Source: Trinickia caryophylli
GTDB taxonomy: Bacteria > Pseudomonadota > Gammaproteobacteria > Burkholderiales > Burkholderiaceae
NCBI RefSeq assembly: GCF_034424545.1
Contig: NZ_CP139970.1
Location: 434,001-498,000, forward strand
DNA length: 64,000 nucleotides
Direction of reading: 5' to 3'
Both the position numbers and the translations under genes were made by a program. Positions 19,979 to 28,507 of the stretch are shown piece by piece (positions within the stretch are counted from its first letter, which is position 1; the number at the start of each line of letters is the position of its first letter). The notes below the pieces were generated by a model, which was not told the DNA's origin, made no database searches, and was given only the letters and a program-made list of their open reading frames with translations.

Positions 19979-20218
19979 ACGCCGCCGCGGTAATCGCTCT
20001 TTTTGAGCTTTTCCCTCTTCTTGCTCTTCTTGCTCTTTTCGCGTTCCTGCATCGCGCCGTAGACCATCGCGTCGTCGTTCCGTGCTTCGATCCCGACCGA
20101 TTCAACCCGGTCGACCGGAGCCGCCGAATGCGACGGCAACGCGGCGCCTGCCGTTACTGCACTGCGCTACCGACGCGGCTGCGGCCGGTTACCCGAAGAA
20201 TGCGCAACCCGCTCGCCA

Positions 20219-20262
20219 AATGAAACGAGGCGCCGCACTCGCCAATGGAGCACGGCGCCTCG
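20219..20262 (-). terminator. Terminator after the oxalate antiporter
   Basis: A 10-bp perfect stem (20226-20235 with 20253-20262) and a 17-nt loop lie 10 bp after the stop codon; a short T-rich stretch follows on the minus strand. Confidence 0.6.
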
Positions 20263-20272
20263 AAAGATTGCG

Positions 20273-21586
20273 TCAGTGCGAGAGCGTGGACGAAGAACGA
20301 GGCGTGGCGCCTACGAATCCCTGCTCGTCGCCCTGGGCTTCGATCCAGCGCGCACGAATCGGGGCCAGCACGAACTTGGCGGCAACGCCGGCCGTGATCG
20401 TGATTGCGGCCGATACGAGGAACACGGCGTTCCATCCTCCCGTGGCCGCCAGCACCGAGGCGAGCGGTACCAGCAGCGACGCGGTGCCCTTGGCCGTATA
20501 GAGCAGGCCTGCGTTGCCCGCGGCGAACTTGCTGCCGAACGTGTCGGCACAGATGGCCGGGAAAATCGAGAAGATCTCGCCCCAGCACAGGAAAATCAAC
20601 GCGGCAAACGTCATGAAGGCATAGGGGTTCGAGCCGTACTGCATGAGGCCGAGCAGCGCGAGGCCCTCACCGATGAAGACGATGAACATCGTGTTCTCGC
20701 GCCCGATCTTGTCGGAGATGAACCCGCAAAGCGGCCGCGTAAAGCCGTTGCAGATGTTGTCGATCGACAGCGTCATCGTGAGTAGCGGCAAGGTCATGCC
20801 GAAGAACGACATGGGCAGCTTGGCCAAGCCCAGATCCTTGGCGATCGGGCCGATCTGCGCCGTTGCCATCAGCCCGCCCGCTGCAACCGCGACGAACGAC
20901 ACGTAGATCACCCAGAATACCGGCGTACGCGCCATTTGCCCCGGTGCGTAGTCGACCTTGGTCACGGCGAACTTGCGCTTGGCAGCCACGGCAACGCGCG
21001 CCACGGGCTTCGTCAGCAGCATCGAAAGCACGAGGATGATCACGCCCTGCAAGATGCCGAAGAACAAGAAGGCATGTTCGTATCCCGAGCGCGTGATCAT
21101 GTTGGCAATTGGAATCACGGTGACCGCCGCCCCCGCGCCAAAGCCGGCTGCCGTGAGACCGGCCGCCAGCCCGCGGCGATCGGGAAACCACTTGAGAGCA
21201 TTGCCGACGCAAGTGCCATAAACGCAGCCCGCGCCCACGCCTGCAATCACCGAGGCCACGTAAAGCAGCGGCAATGTCGTGGCAATCGAGTTGAGCATCC
21301 ACGCGAGGCCGGCGCACACGGCGCCGAGAGCGACGACCGGGCGCGGGCCGAACTTGTCGACGAGCCAGCCCTCGACGGGTACGAGCCAGGTCTCGGTAAT
21401 GATGAAGATGGAGAACGCGAGCTGAATGGACGCGGGTTCCCAATGATGCTTCGTCTGCATCGGCGCGACGAACAGCGTCCATGCGTACTGCAGATTCGCA
21501 ACGAGCGCCATGCATAGCATGCCAATCACCAACTGACACCACCTGTTGTGCCAAAACGCAGGGGCCTGTGGAACGGATCCGTTCAT
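20273..21586 (-). CDS. OxlT-like oxalate:formate antiporter (MFS)
   Basis: A 437-aa major facilitator protein with 12 predicted membrane segments. It carries the OxlT-type signature LLYTAKG near 361-367, where the membrane-embedded lysine (Lys366) is the equivalent of Lys355 that binds oxalate in OxlT. WLVDKFGPRPVV is the loop 2-3 motif. It would import oxalate in exchange for formate, feeding Frc/Oxc and gaining a proton gradient. The ATG at 21586 has TTGGAGA upstream; an in-frame ATG 7 codons earlier is possible. It is divergent from a CbbR-type LysR gene. Confidence 0.9.
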   Translation of the reverse strand: MNGSVPQAPAFWHNRWCQLVIGMLCMALVANLQYAWTLFVAPMQTKHHWEPASIQLAFSIFIITETWLVPVEGWLVDKFGPRPVVALGAVCAGLAWMLNSIATTLPLLYVASVIAGVGAGCVYGTCVGNALKWFPDRRGLAAGLTAAGFGAGAAVTVIPIANMITRSGYEHAFLFFGILQGVIILVLSMLLTKPVARVAVAAKRKFAVTKVDYAPGQMARTPVFWVIYVSFVAVAAGGLMATAQIGPIAKDLGLAKLPMSFFGMTLPLLTMTLSIDNICNGFTRPLCGFISDKIGRENTMFIVFIGEGLALLGLMQYGSNPYAFMTFAALIFLCWGEIFSIFPAICADTFGSKFAAGNAGLLYTAKGTASLLVPLASVLAATGGWNAVFLVSAAITITAGVAAKFVLAPIRARWIEAQGDEQGFVGATPRSSSTLSH

Positions 21587-21607
21587 GAGCGTTGTCTCCA
21601 ATATCAT

Positions 21608-22167
21608 TATGAAAGCGAAAGACGCAAACGGCTTACATTTTCTTTAATTCATGCATCTTTTATGAATCAAATTTCGATCGAATGCATGTGCCGATAAGCG
21701 CGCGGCAACGAGCGGATCAATGTGCTGCCGAAACACCTGACGAATCGCAACCCGCGTTCGCGCGACGTCGCAGCGCGGTCCCACGTGCAGTGGCCGCTTG
21801 CATGAATGGATTTGCTCGATTGCATATCCGCATGCTAGGGGCTGCGATGAATTACCGATAATCAAACTTTATTACCGTCTTGATTCGGCTTCGCTTATAG
21901 GTCGTGTCGTCAACCGATGCGAACGGCTCGATCGTCGACGCCCGGTACCTCGCCATAGGGCAAACCCGCAGCAAACACCGCGTGCAAAGCGGTGTGCACG
22001 CGCGATGGAGAGGGCGTGCCGACACGCACGCCTGCAAGGTGCACCGCGCCGCATGCGCGCACGCGTACCCGCGTGGCACGCGATTTACGCAAAGCTAGGG
22101 TCATTGCTAAGTTAGGAAAAGCTAAACTTTGCTAGCATGACGATCTGCTTTTCGTTATGCACCGGCC
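21608..22167. other. Non-coding divergent region between the antiporter and lysR2
   Basis: Nearly 560 bp without a convincing gene. The AT-rich right end holds a candidate LysR/CbbR site at 22112-22125 (TTAG-N6-CTAA, which also fits TNA-N8-TNA). The rest is GC-rich and shows no hairpin of note. Confidence 0.5.
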
Positions 22168-23157
22168 ATGACAATCAGAAATGCAACGCTCAGGCAACTG
22201 AAAGTCTTCGAGACGGTCGCGCGCCTGTTGAGCTTCTCGCGCGCCGCCGAGGAACTTCACCTGACGCAGCCGGCCGTTTCCACTCAGGTCGCACAACTCG
22301 AAGAACACGCGGGCCTCCCGCTTTTCGAGCAATTGGGCAAGAAGATCTATCTGACGCCCGCCGGCTCCGAAGTGCTGCAATTCAGTCGTACGATCCTCCA
22401 GCAATTCCAGCAGGAGGACGAAGCAATCAGTCAATTGAAAGGCATCTCGGGCGGCACGCTCAACGTGTCCGTCATCAGCGCGGGCGACTATTTCTTTCCG
22501 CGGTTGCTTGCGCAATTCACACAACGCTACAACGGTGTCGTATTCAACCTTGCGGTGCACAATCGGGAAGAACTGCTGCATCAGCTCTCCACCAATCAGA
22601 CCGACCTCGCGGTCATGGTGCGCCCCCCCGTGGGCATGGACGTGATCACCGAGCCGTTCGCGCCCCATCCGTACGTGATCGTCGCAGCGCCCTCGCATCC
22701 GCTCGCGAGCAAGCGCTTCATCTCGATGGCGCAGTTGGCCGAAGAGCCGTTCATTGTGCGCGAGCGCGGTTCCGATACCTGGAACTCGATGAAAGAAGGC
22801 CTGTCAGGCAGGCTCGATCATCCGAAGATCGCGATGGAGATCAAAAGCACCGAAACGATCAAGCAGGCCGTCATTGCGGGCATGGGGATCGCTTTTCTGT
22901 CAGCCCATACGATCAGCCTGGAATTGCAGGTCGGCAACCTCGTCGTGCTGGACGTCGAGGGTTTTCCGGTGATGTTGAACTGGTACGTCGTGCACAGGAA
23001 AAACAAACGCTTGCCGCCCGTGGCCGACGCATTCAAACGATTCCTGATCGAGGATGGCGCGACGCTGCTCGAGCGCATCACGCGCGTGAACGCGCTTACG
23101 GCCAACCGCCGCATACGCGAGGCCGGCGAGCCGAAATACGACGAAAGCGCTCAGTGA
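22168..23157 (+). CDS. LysR-family regulator, CbbR-like
   Basis: A 329-aa LysR regulator. The N-terminal HTH (LRQLKVFETVARLLSFSRAA; TQPAVSTQVAQLEEHAG) closely follows the CbbR/CfxR style, and the effector domain covers about 95-300. CbbR-type regulators answer to metabolites of C1/CO2 metabolism. Divergence from the oxalate antiporter and position inside the oxalate island suggest that this one senses oxalate or a product and controls the antiporter and perhaps oxc-frc. A candidate site lies 43 bp upstream of its start. The C-terminus is about 20 residues longer than usual. Confidence 0.92.
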   Translation: MTIRNATLRQLKVFETVARLLSFSRAAEELHLTQPAVSTQVAQLEEHAGLPLFEQLGKKIYLTPAGSEVLQFSRTILQQFQQEDEAISQLKGISGGTLNVSVISAGDYFFPRLLAQFTQRYNGVVFNLAVHNREELLHQLSTNQTDLAVMVRPPVGMDVITEPFAPHPYVIVAAPSHPLASKRFISMAQLAEEPFIVRERGSDTWNSMKEGLSGRLDHPKIAMEIKSTETIKQAVIAGMGIAFLSAHTISLELQVGNLVVLDVEGFPVMLNWYVVHRKNKRLPPVADAFKRFLIEDGATLLERITRVNALTANRRIREAGEPKYDESAQ

Positions 23158-23164
23158 ACGGCTA

Positions 23165-23184
23165 CCGGCCTCACAAGCGGCCGG
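23165..23184. terminator. Hairpin between convergent lysR2 and gntR2
   Basis: CCGGCC (23165-23170) pairs with GGCCGG (23179-23184) around an 8-nt loop in the 42-bp gap; no T-run is present. Confidence 0.35.
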
Positions 23185-23199
23185 CAGCCAGCGCGGGTT

Positions 23200-23922
23200 T
23201 CAGTCCAGGAAGTCGCAATTCGCTTCCACAAAAGCAGCCAGATCAAGCGAATGCTGGCGCACGAGCCGCTCCGCGAGCTCAGTATCGCGCTTCTCCAGCG
23301 CCTCGATGATGCGCAGATGATCGACGATCGAACGCGCGGCGCGGTCGCTCTGCGAAATCGTCATGCGGCGAATGGCGCGCACGTGCACGAAGATATTGCG
23401 GATCGTATCGAGGATGATCTGCGATTTCGAGAGTTCGACGATCGCCTGATGGAACGCGATGTTCGCGTCGGAATATTCCTCGATGTGCTCGGCCGGCGTG
23501 CTGTCGCGGAAGTTGTCGAACATGTGCCGCAAGTGCGCGATCTCGGCGTCGCTCGCATGCTGCGTGGCCAGACGCGCCGCCATGCTTTCCAGCGCGGCCC
23601 ACATCTGAATCATCTCGACGATCTCGCGCTTGCTTTTGCGCACAATGTATATGCCGCGGCGCGGCACCGTGCGTAAAAAGCCTTCCTGCTCGAGCAAGGT
23701 CATTGCCTCGCGCACCGGCGTGCGGCTGACCCCGAGCGTCTCGCTCAGCACCCGCTCGTCAAGCCGCACCGGCTCGCGCGTGGCGTAGATGTCGGCGTCC
23801 GCGATGGCCTTGCGCAGCATCGCGTACGCCTGATCGCGCAGACTGACGCTCGCGCCGATCGATTTCAGCGACAGCGTGACCGGCGGCGGATTGGTTTTAT
23901 CAGTTAGCAGTTCTGATGCCAT
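23200..23922 (-). CDS. GntR-family regulator, FadR/FCD subfamily (copy 2)
   Basis: 240 aa, a close paralogue of the GntR at 18551-19270: the HTH includes [20 protein letters not shown] and the FCD domain contains [15 protein letters not shown] and [12 protein letters not shown]. Both end in CDFLD. The ATG at 23922 follows TGAGGCAATCA. Its first codons overlap the end of a 70-aa membrane ORF by 23 bp, so translation may be coupled. Two nearly parallel regulators flanking the oxalate genes suggest divided control of uptake and catabolism, which is inference. Confidence 0.92.
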   Translation of the reverse strand: MASELLTDKTNPPPVTLSLKSIGASVSLRDQAYAMLRKAIADADIYATREPVRLDERVLSETLGVSRTPVREAMTLLEQEGFLRTVPRRGIYIVRKSKREIVEMIQMWAALESMAARLATQHASDAEIAHLRHMFDNFRDSTPAEHIEEYSDANIAFHQAIVELSKSQIILDTIRNIFVHVRAIRRMTISQSDRAARSIVDHLRIIEALEKRDTELAERLVRQHSLDLAAFVEANCDFLD

Positions 23923-24112
23923 TGATTGCCTCATGTTGCGACTCGCGGCGGCGCGGTGCCGGGGCGGCCGCTTCACCGAGCCCCTGGAACCTGCCATGTT
24001 CCGCCGCCAGATGGGCAACGGGCGCGGGGAGCCATTGTGCGATCAGATAGGTCGCCGCGGCGCCGAGACCGACGGCGGCAAGTGCGATAAGACCCAACGA
24101 CGGAAGATCCAT
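23900..24112 (-). CDS. Small membrane protein overlapping gntR2
   Basis: 70 aa with one strongly hydrophobic segment (about 7-28: LIALAAVGLGAAATYLIAQW) and a hydrophilic Pro/Arg-rich tail. GAGGCAGAA precedes the ATG at 24112. The stop lies 23 bp inside gntR2. No family is recognised. It could be a leader peptide, a sensor partner of the GntR protein, or a chance frame; the good ribosome site and the membrane segment argue for expression. Confidence 0.5.
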   Translation of the reverse strand: MDLPSLGLIALAAVGLGAAATYLIAQWLPAPVAHLAAEHGRFQGLGEAAAPAPRRRESQHEAINGIRTAN

Positions 24113-24498
24113 TTCTGCCTCACTTACGAAAATTGACGAGATGGCACCATCGTAATGCTGCGATGCAGTAATCGTCAATATTTGGTATGTGATATTTCAC
24201 GGAAAGGCCGTAGGCCGTGGTTTTTTCGTCACACTTGTGCCGATGTCGCTCGTCCGGCGGAACGTCAGACCGAAAGGATACCGCGTCGCGCCCGAACGAG
24301 CGCGAGGCAATCGGGCAATCCGGCGCAAACGGCAGAAGAATGGGACGCGGCACAGCCGCGCAGTGAGGCGGGATCGGCGCGAAGCCGCGTGGGAGTACGG
24401 CGGTGGTGTGGCGGTAGCCGCGGGGCAGACGCGCCGGTCAGGCCGGCCGGCCCCGCTTCATCGCAAGCGTGTTCGCGAAAGCGATCGCGCGGTGGCGA
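24113..24498. other. Intergenic region upstream of the small membrane ORF
   Basis: No supported gene. On the minus strand a TTGACG box and a weak TACGAT box (18-bp spacing, about 24176-24145) could drive the small ORF and gntR2. Just upstream, TTGGTATGTGATATT (24182-24196) partly resembles the oxc operator. Confidence 0.35.
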
Positions 24499-25533
24499 TC
24501 AGGCCGCGCCGACAGCTTCGGGACGTTCGGTCGCGGGCGCCGGAACGGCGTTCGCGCGCAGCGCCTGCTGCGCGGTCTGCTCGCGCAGCTTGATGAGCGC
24601 GAGCACGGTGTCGATCGTCGGCGTGGGCTGCCCGACGAGGCGGCCCATTTCCTGCACGACCGTCAGCAGCGGGTCGATCTCCATCGGCCTGCCGTGCTCG
24701 AGGTCCTGGAGCATCGAGGTCTTGTGCGCCCCGACCGCACCCGCTCCGTCGATGCGCCGCTCGACATCGACGCGAAAATGCACGCCGAAGCGATCTGCGA
24801 TCGACTTCGCCTCGAGCATCATCGTCTTCGACACGGCGCGCGTACCCGGGTGGCTCGTCAGCACGTCGAGCGTCGCGTGGGTGAGCGCGCTGATCGGATT
24901 GAAGCAGAGATTGCCCCAGAGCTTAAGCCAGATCTCGTCGCGAATATCGTCGCGGATGGGCGCATCGAAGCCGGCCGCTGTCATCGCTTCCTGCAAGGCC
25001 AGGATCCGCGGCGTTCGCTCACCACCCGGCTCGCCGATCGGAAACTTCTTGCCGTAGACATGACGAATGACGCCGGGCTCGACGATCTCCGCAGCCGGAT
25101 AAAGCACGCACCCGATCGCACGCTCGGGCCCGAGGCGCACCCATTGCGTGCCACCCGGATCGACGCTCTCGAGCGTCGTGCCTTCGAACTCGCCCCCATG
25201 CCGATGGAAGTACCAATACGGAATGCCGTTGACGGCCGTGACGATGGCGGTCTTCGGGCCAAGCAAAGGCTGCATCGCCTCCACAACGCCCGGCACCGAA
25301 TGGGCCTTGAGCGCCACGACCACGTAGTCCTGTTCTCCGAGCTCGCCCGGATCGGACGTCGAACGGACGTTGACGGTCCGCTCGCCCTCCTCCGTCCGCA
25401 CCCGCACGCCGTTTTTTTGCATGGCGGCCAGATGGGGGCCGCGCGCGATGAAGCTGACTTCCGCTCCGGCTTCGGCAAGCCGGGCTCCCATGTACGCGCC
25501 GATTGCTCCAGCGCCATAAACGCATATCTTCAT
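24499..25533 (-). CDS. panE: 2-dehydropantoate 2-reductase family protein
   Basis: 344 aa. The N-terminal Rossmann domain has GAGAIG at 7-12 and the NADP-type start MKICVYGAGAIGAYMGARLA. KAHSVPG and NGIPYW hold the usual lysine and asparagine, and WLKLWGNLCFNPISALT opens the C-terminal ApbA domain. The reference reaction is NADPH-dependent reduction of ketopantoate to pantoate in CoA synthesis. Burkholderiaceae carry several paralogues, so another 2-ketoacid is possible; proximity to CoA-dependent oxalate genes is suggestive only. AAGGAAAG precedes the ATG. The symbol is by family, not proven function. Confidence 0.82.
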   Translation of the reverse strand: MKICVYGAGAIGAYMGARLAEAGAEVSFIARGPHLAAMQKNGVRVRTEEGERTVNVRSTSDPGELGEQDYVVVALKAHSVPGVVEAMQPLLGPKTAIVTAVNGIPYWYFHRHGGEFEGTTLESVDPGGTQWVRLGPERAIGCVLYPAAEIVEPGVIRHVYGKKFPIGEPGGERTPRILALQEAMTAAGFDAPIRDDIRDEIWLKLWGNLCFNPISALTHATLDVLTSHPGTRAVSKTMMLEAKSIADRFGVHFRVDVERRIDGAGAVGAHKTSMLQDLEHGRPMEIDPLLTVVQEMGRLVGQPTPTIDTVLALIKLREQTAQQALRANAVPAPATERPEAVGAA

Positions 25534-25690
25534 AGGGCTTTCCTTGGATGGTGAATCATGAAAGGGTCAAACCCGGCGGGCGGTCCGGTCCGGCTGGAAA
25601 GCGAATCCGGCGACAAGGCGCAGTGCCGCGCCATCGATTCGCGGTCCCAAATGGTGCAAACGATAGTGCGCGAGCCGATGTATCAGTGAA

Positions 25691-25710
25691 AGTCAAAGTT
25701 TTTTATCGTA
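25691..25710 (-). repeat. Copy 1 of a 20-bp motif upstream of panE
   Basis: AGTCAAAGTTTTTTATCGTA on the plus strand; it differs by one base from the copy at 26799-26818. Both lie upstream of minus-strand genes in the same orientation. The rest of 25534-25785 holds no gene. Confidence 0.55.
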
Positions 25711-25785
25711 TGCATTCACGATCATCGATGTCGGCGGACGACAACCGTCTGGCGCAAGACAGGGTGCCGTGCCGGCGGTGCCGCC

Positions 25786-26703
25786 TCAGACCGCCAGGCG
25801 CTGCGGCACATGAATCTGGCGGTACAGGCCCCAGATCAGATCGAGCTGGCTGATGGTGCCGACGACGCGCCCCCGCTCGTCGACGACGCCTACGCGATCG
25901 CACGCATGATCGCGAAAATGCGGGGCCAACTGGGTGATCGGCGCGCCAGTGCCCACGGTGCAGGCGCACTCCCCCGTCTCGGCCCGAGCCGCGCGCGCGA
26001 GCGGCGCCATGATGTCGGCGCAGGTCAGCTCACCGGTGTCGGCGGCAAAAACAGCGGCCAGGCTGCCCGGCATCGGGCCCTCCACATCGCCTTCGCGCGG
26101 CGGGGTGCCATCGGCCCAGCCCATGCCCGTGAATGCGCCCGCGTTGCGGCGCCTGTCGAGCATGCGGCCGAGCCAGCGCCGCACGGACTGCTCCGCGCGC
26201 GTGATGTGATCCGGGTGGGGATAACGATGCCCCATGACGAAATGGAACATCAGCGCCGCGCCGAGCAGCGCTGCCGATTGCAAGGCGATCGGTATCACCG
26301 CGAAGCGGTAGCCGAGCGCGTGGATCGCAGGCCCGCCAAGCACGGCCGTCAGAGCGACGGCGCCGGAAGGAGGATGTACGCAGCGCAATGCGAGCATCAG
26401 GCTGATGGCCAGCGCGACAGCCGTGGCGGCGGCGAGCGCGGGCGCGCCGATCAGTTGCGCGCAGGTGACGCCGACGATCGCCGCCACGAGATTGCCGCCC
26501 ATGATCGACCATGGCTGCGCGAGCGGGCTCTCGGGCACGGCGAACAGCAGCACGGCGGAGGCACCCATCGGCGCCACGAGCAGCGGAACCTCGGCCGAGG
26601 CACCCAACGCCAAATGGGCCACCCCGCTCGTGAAAGCGATGCCGAACAAGGCACCGAGACATGATCGAAAGCGCTTGCCGCTCGTGGCCGCTCCATTGCT
26701 CAT
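25786..26703 (-). CDS. HPP-family membrane protein with C-terminal CBS region
   Basis: 305 aa. The N-terminal half has four or five membrane segments with the family signature RCVHPPSGAVAL (HPP at 110-112) and VAPMGASAVLLFAVPESPLAQP. The C-terminal soluble part (about 215-300) looks like CBS sequence, with one clear CBS repeat (VGVVDERGRVVGTISQLDLI) and a shortened first repeat. HPP proteins have been linked to nitrite transport in cyanobacteria and plants; bacterial roles are mostly unknown. The start ATG lacks a strong ribosome site. A 20-bp motif shared with panE lies 96 bp upstream. Confidence 0.85.
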   Translation of the reverse strand: MSNGAATSGKRFRSCLGALFGIAFTSGVAHLALGASAEVPLLVAPMGASAVLLFAVPESPLAQPWSIMGGNLVAAIVGVTCAQLIGAPALAAATAVALAISLMLALRCVHPPSGAVALTAVLGGPAIHALGYRFAVIPIALQSAALLGAALMFHFVMGHRYPHPDHITRAEQSVRRWLGRMLDRRRNAGAFTGMGWADGTPPREGDVEGPMPGSLAAVFAADTGELTCADIMAPLARAARAETGECACTVGTGAPITQLAPHFRDHACDRVGVVDERGRVVGTISQLDLIWGLYRQIHVPQRLAV

Positions 26704-26798
26704 CCAGGTCGCTCGTCGGAAATCGGGTTTGTCGGCGGCACGTTGTCGAGCCGCGCCTGCCTGTCACGCGAGGATACGAATGGGGCTCGGATTCCGAC

Positions 26799-26818
26799 AG
26801 TCAAAGTTTTTTTTCGTA
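26799..26818 (-). repeat. Copy 2 of the 20-bp motif, upstream of the HPP gene
   Basis: AGTCAAAGTTTTTTTTCGTA, one mismatch to copy 1 at 25691-25710; on the coding strand each reads as an A-run followed by CTTTGACT. Possible shared regulatory element. Confidence 0.55.
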
Positions 26819-26889
26819 CCGATAACGTGCTGCTTATGGCCCATAGGCGCTCGGCTCGTGCCGAACCGCTCGCCGTCGCCGAGTGTTGA

Positions 26890-26929
26890 TTGACTCAGGT
26901 CAATCAAGCCTCCCGTCCTCTTCGATAAC
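26890..26929 (+). promoter_or_regulatory. FNR/ANR-type box and -10 of the efflux operon
   Basis: TTGACTCAGGTCAA (26890-26903) fits TTGAY-N4-RTCAA exactly and sits inside a longer perfect inverted repeat (26886-26907). GATAAC at 26924-26929 is placed as a -10 box, which would centre the box near -40, the class II activator position. The start codon is 43 bp further on. Confidence 0.5.
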
Positions 26930-26971
26930 CTCAGTCGATATCCCGATCCTCTGCGGCCAACGCCGACACGG

Positions 26972-28507
26972 ATGAGCGACTCTCTTTTTTCACGATCGAC
27001 GGCGGCACCCCGGCCAAGCGTCGCGCTGCGAGCCGCGCCTTTCCGGGCCATCGTGGCGATCGCACTCGCCGTGACGCTCGGCGGCTGCATCTCGCTCGCG
27101 CCGCACTATGCCCGGCCGGCCATGCCCGTGCCCAACGCATGGCCGGCCGACGCGCCCGACGCACCTGACCGGAGCGCCACCGCAGCACCGCCCGATTGGC
27201 GCGAGTACTTCACCGATGCCACGCTGCAGCGTCTCGTCGGCAAGGCGCTCGAAAACAATCGCGATCTGCGCATCGCGTTGGCCCGCGTCGAGGAGGCGCG
27301 CGCGAGTTACGGCCTGCAGCGCTCCGCGCAGTTCCCGACGATTGCGGCGAGCGCCTCGTTTCTGCGCTTTCGCACGCCGGGCGGCCTGCTTATGCCGAAT
27401 TCGATGACTGGCAGCCTCGTCAATGCCGGTTTCGCCGAAACCAGTTGGGAGCTCGATTTCTGGGGCCGCGTGCGCAATCTGAAGGAAGCGGCACTCGATG
27501 AATTTCTCGCGAGCGACGACGCACGCCGTGCCGTGACGGTAAGCCTGATCGAGCAGGTTGCCGATGCTTATCTCAGGCTTTGCGAATACGACGAGCGGAT
27601 CGCGCTTACCCGCGCCACGGTCGAGAGCCGCGCCGAGTCGTTGCGCATTTTCCGGCACCGCTACGAAGTCGGCGCCATCTCGCGGCTCGATCTGACCCAG
27701 TCAGAAACGCTGCTCGAACAGGCGCAGATGCTCGCGGCTCAGCTCGAACAGGCGCGGGCGTCCGAAGCGCATGCGCTTGCGATACTGGTCGGTACCGACG
27801 GCGTCGAGCGCGAGCCGCGCGTGCCGGGACGACTCGACGATGCCGGCGCCATGCGCGAGATCTCCGCGGGCCTGCCTTCGGATCTGCTGACGCGCCGGCC
27901 GGACATCGTCGCCGCGGAGCGCCGCCTGCGCGCGGCGCACGCGAACATCGGCGCGGCGCGGGCTGCATTCTTTCCGCGCATCACGCTCACGAGCTCGATC
28001 GGCACAGGCAGCACGAGCCTCGACGGCCTCTTCCGATCCGGTACGGGCTCGTGGGCATTCTTGCCGAATCTTTCGCTGCCCATCTTCGACGGCGGGCGCA
28101 ACATCAGCAACCTCGATCTCGCCAAGGCACGGCGCGACGAAGCGCTCGCTCAGTACGAAAAAACAATCGAATCGGCGTTTCGCGACGTGTCCGATGCGCT
28201 GTCAGCCAAGCAGTGGCTCGCCGCTCAGGTAGAGAGCGCTCGCGGCATCGTCGCTACGCAATCGGAGCGTGCCCGCCTCGCCAAGCTGCGCTACGACAGC
28301 GGCGCCACCCCGTTTCTCGAGGTGCTCGACGCGCAGCGCGATCTGCTCAATGCGCAACAACAGCTGATCCAGATGCGGCGTGCCCTGCTCTCGAGCCGAG
28401 TCGCGCTCTATGCCGCGCTCGGCGGCGGCGCCACGGCCACCGCGCCGGAGCACGCGCAAACCGCCGCCGCACGTTCACCCGCGACTTCAGACACCCCGCT
28501 GCCATGA
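26972..28507 (+). CDS. RND/ABC-type outer-membrane efflux lipoprotein (NodT/OprM family)
   Basis: 511 aa. A signal peptide ends in the lipobox LGGC (Cys39), so the protein is lipidated and outer-membrane anchored. Two OEP domains (about 85-280 and 300-485) show the internal repeat of TolC-like channels, for example SWELDFWGRVRNLKEAA, SDLLTRRPDIVAAERRL and LPIFDGGRNISNLDLAKA. It forms the exit duct for a tripartite pump with the next three genes; its stop overlaps the following start (ATGA). First gene of the operon, behind an FNR-like box. Confidence 0.94.
   Translation: MSDSLFSRSTAAPRPSVALRAAPFRAIVAIALAVTLGGCISLAPHYARPAMPVPNAWPADAPDAPDRSATAAPPDWREYFTDATLQRLVGKALENNRDLRIALARVEEARASYGLQRSAQFPTIAASASFLRFRTPGGLLMPNSMTGSLVNAGFAETSWELDFWGRVRNLKEAALDEFLASDDARRAVTVSLIEQVADAYLRLCEYDERIALTRATVESRAESLRIFRHRYEVGAISRLDLTQSETLLEQAQMLAAQLEQARASEAHALAILVGTDGVEREPRVPGRLDDAGAMREISAGLPSDLLTRRPDIVAAERRLRAAHANIGAARAAFFPRITLTSSIGTGSTSLDGLFRSGTGSWAFLPNLSLPIFDGGRNISNLDLAKARRDEALAQYEKTIESAFRDVSDALSAKQWLAAQVESARGIVATQSERARLAKLRYDSGATPFLEVLDAQRDLLNAQQQLIQMRRALLSSRVALYAALGGGATATAPEHAQTAAARSPATSDTPLP

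Noticed and set aside
19924..20139. Small Lys/Glu-rich minus-strand ORF
   Set aside because: The product is a Lys/Ser/Glu run from the TTCTTGCTC repeats; no ribosome site, and it overlaps the terminator.
24198..24226. Hairpin plus T-run (CACGG/CCGTG then TTTTTT)
   Set aside because: Only a 5-bp stem with a 12-nt loop, and no plus-strand gene lies upstream to be terminated.
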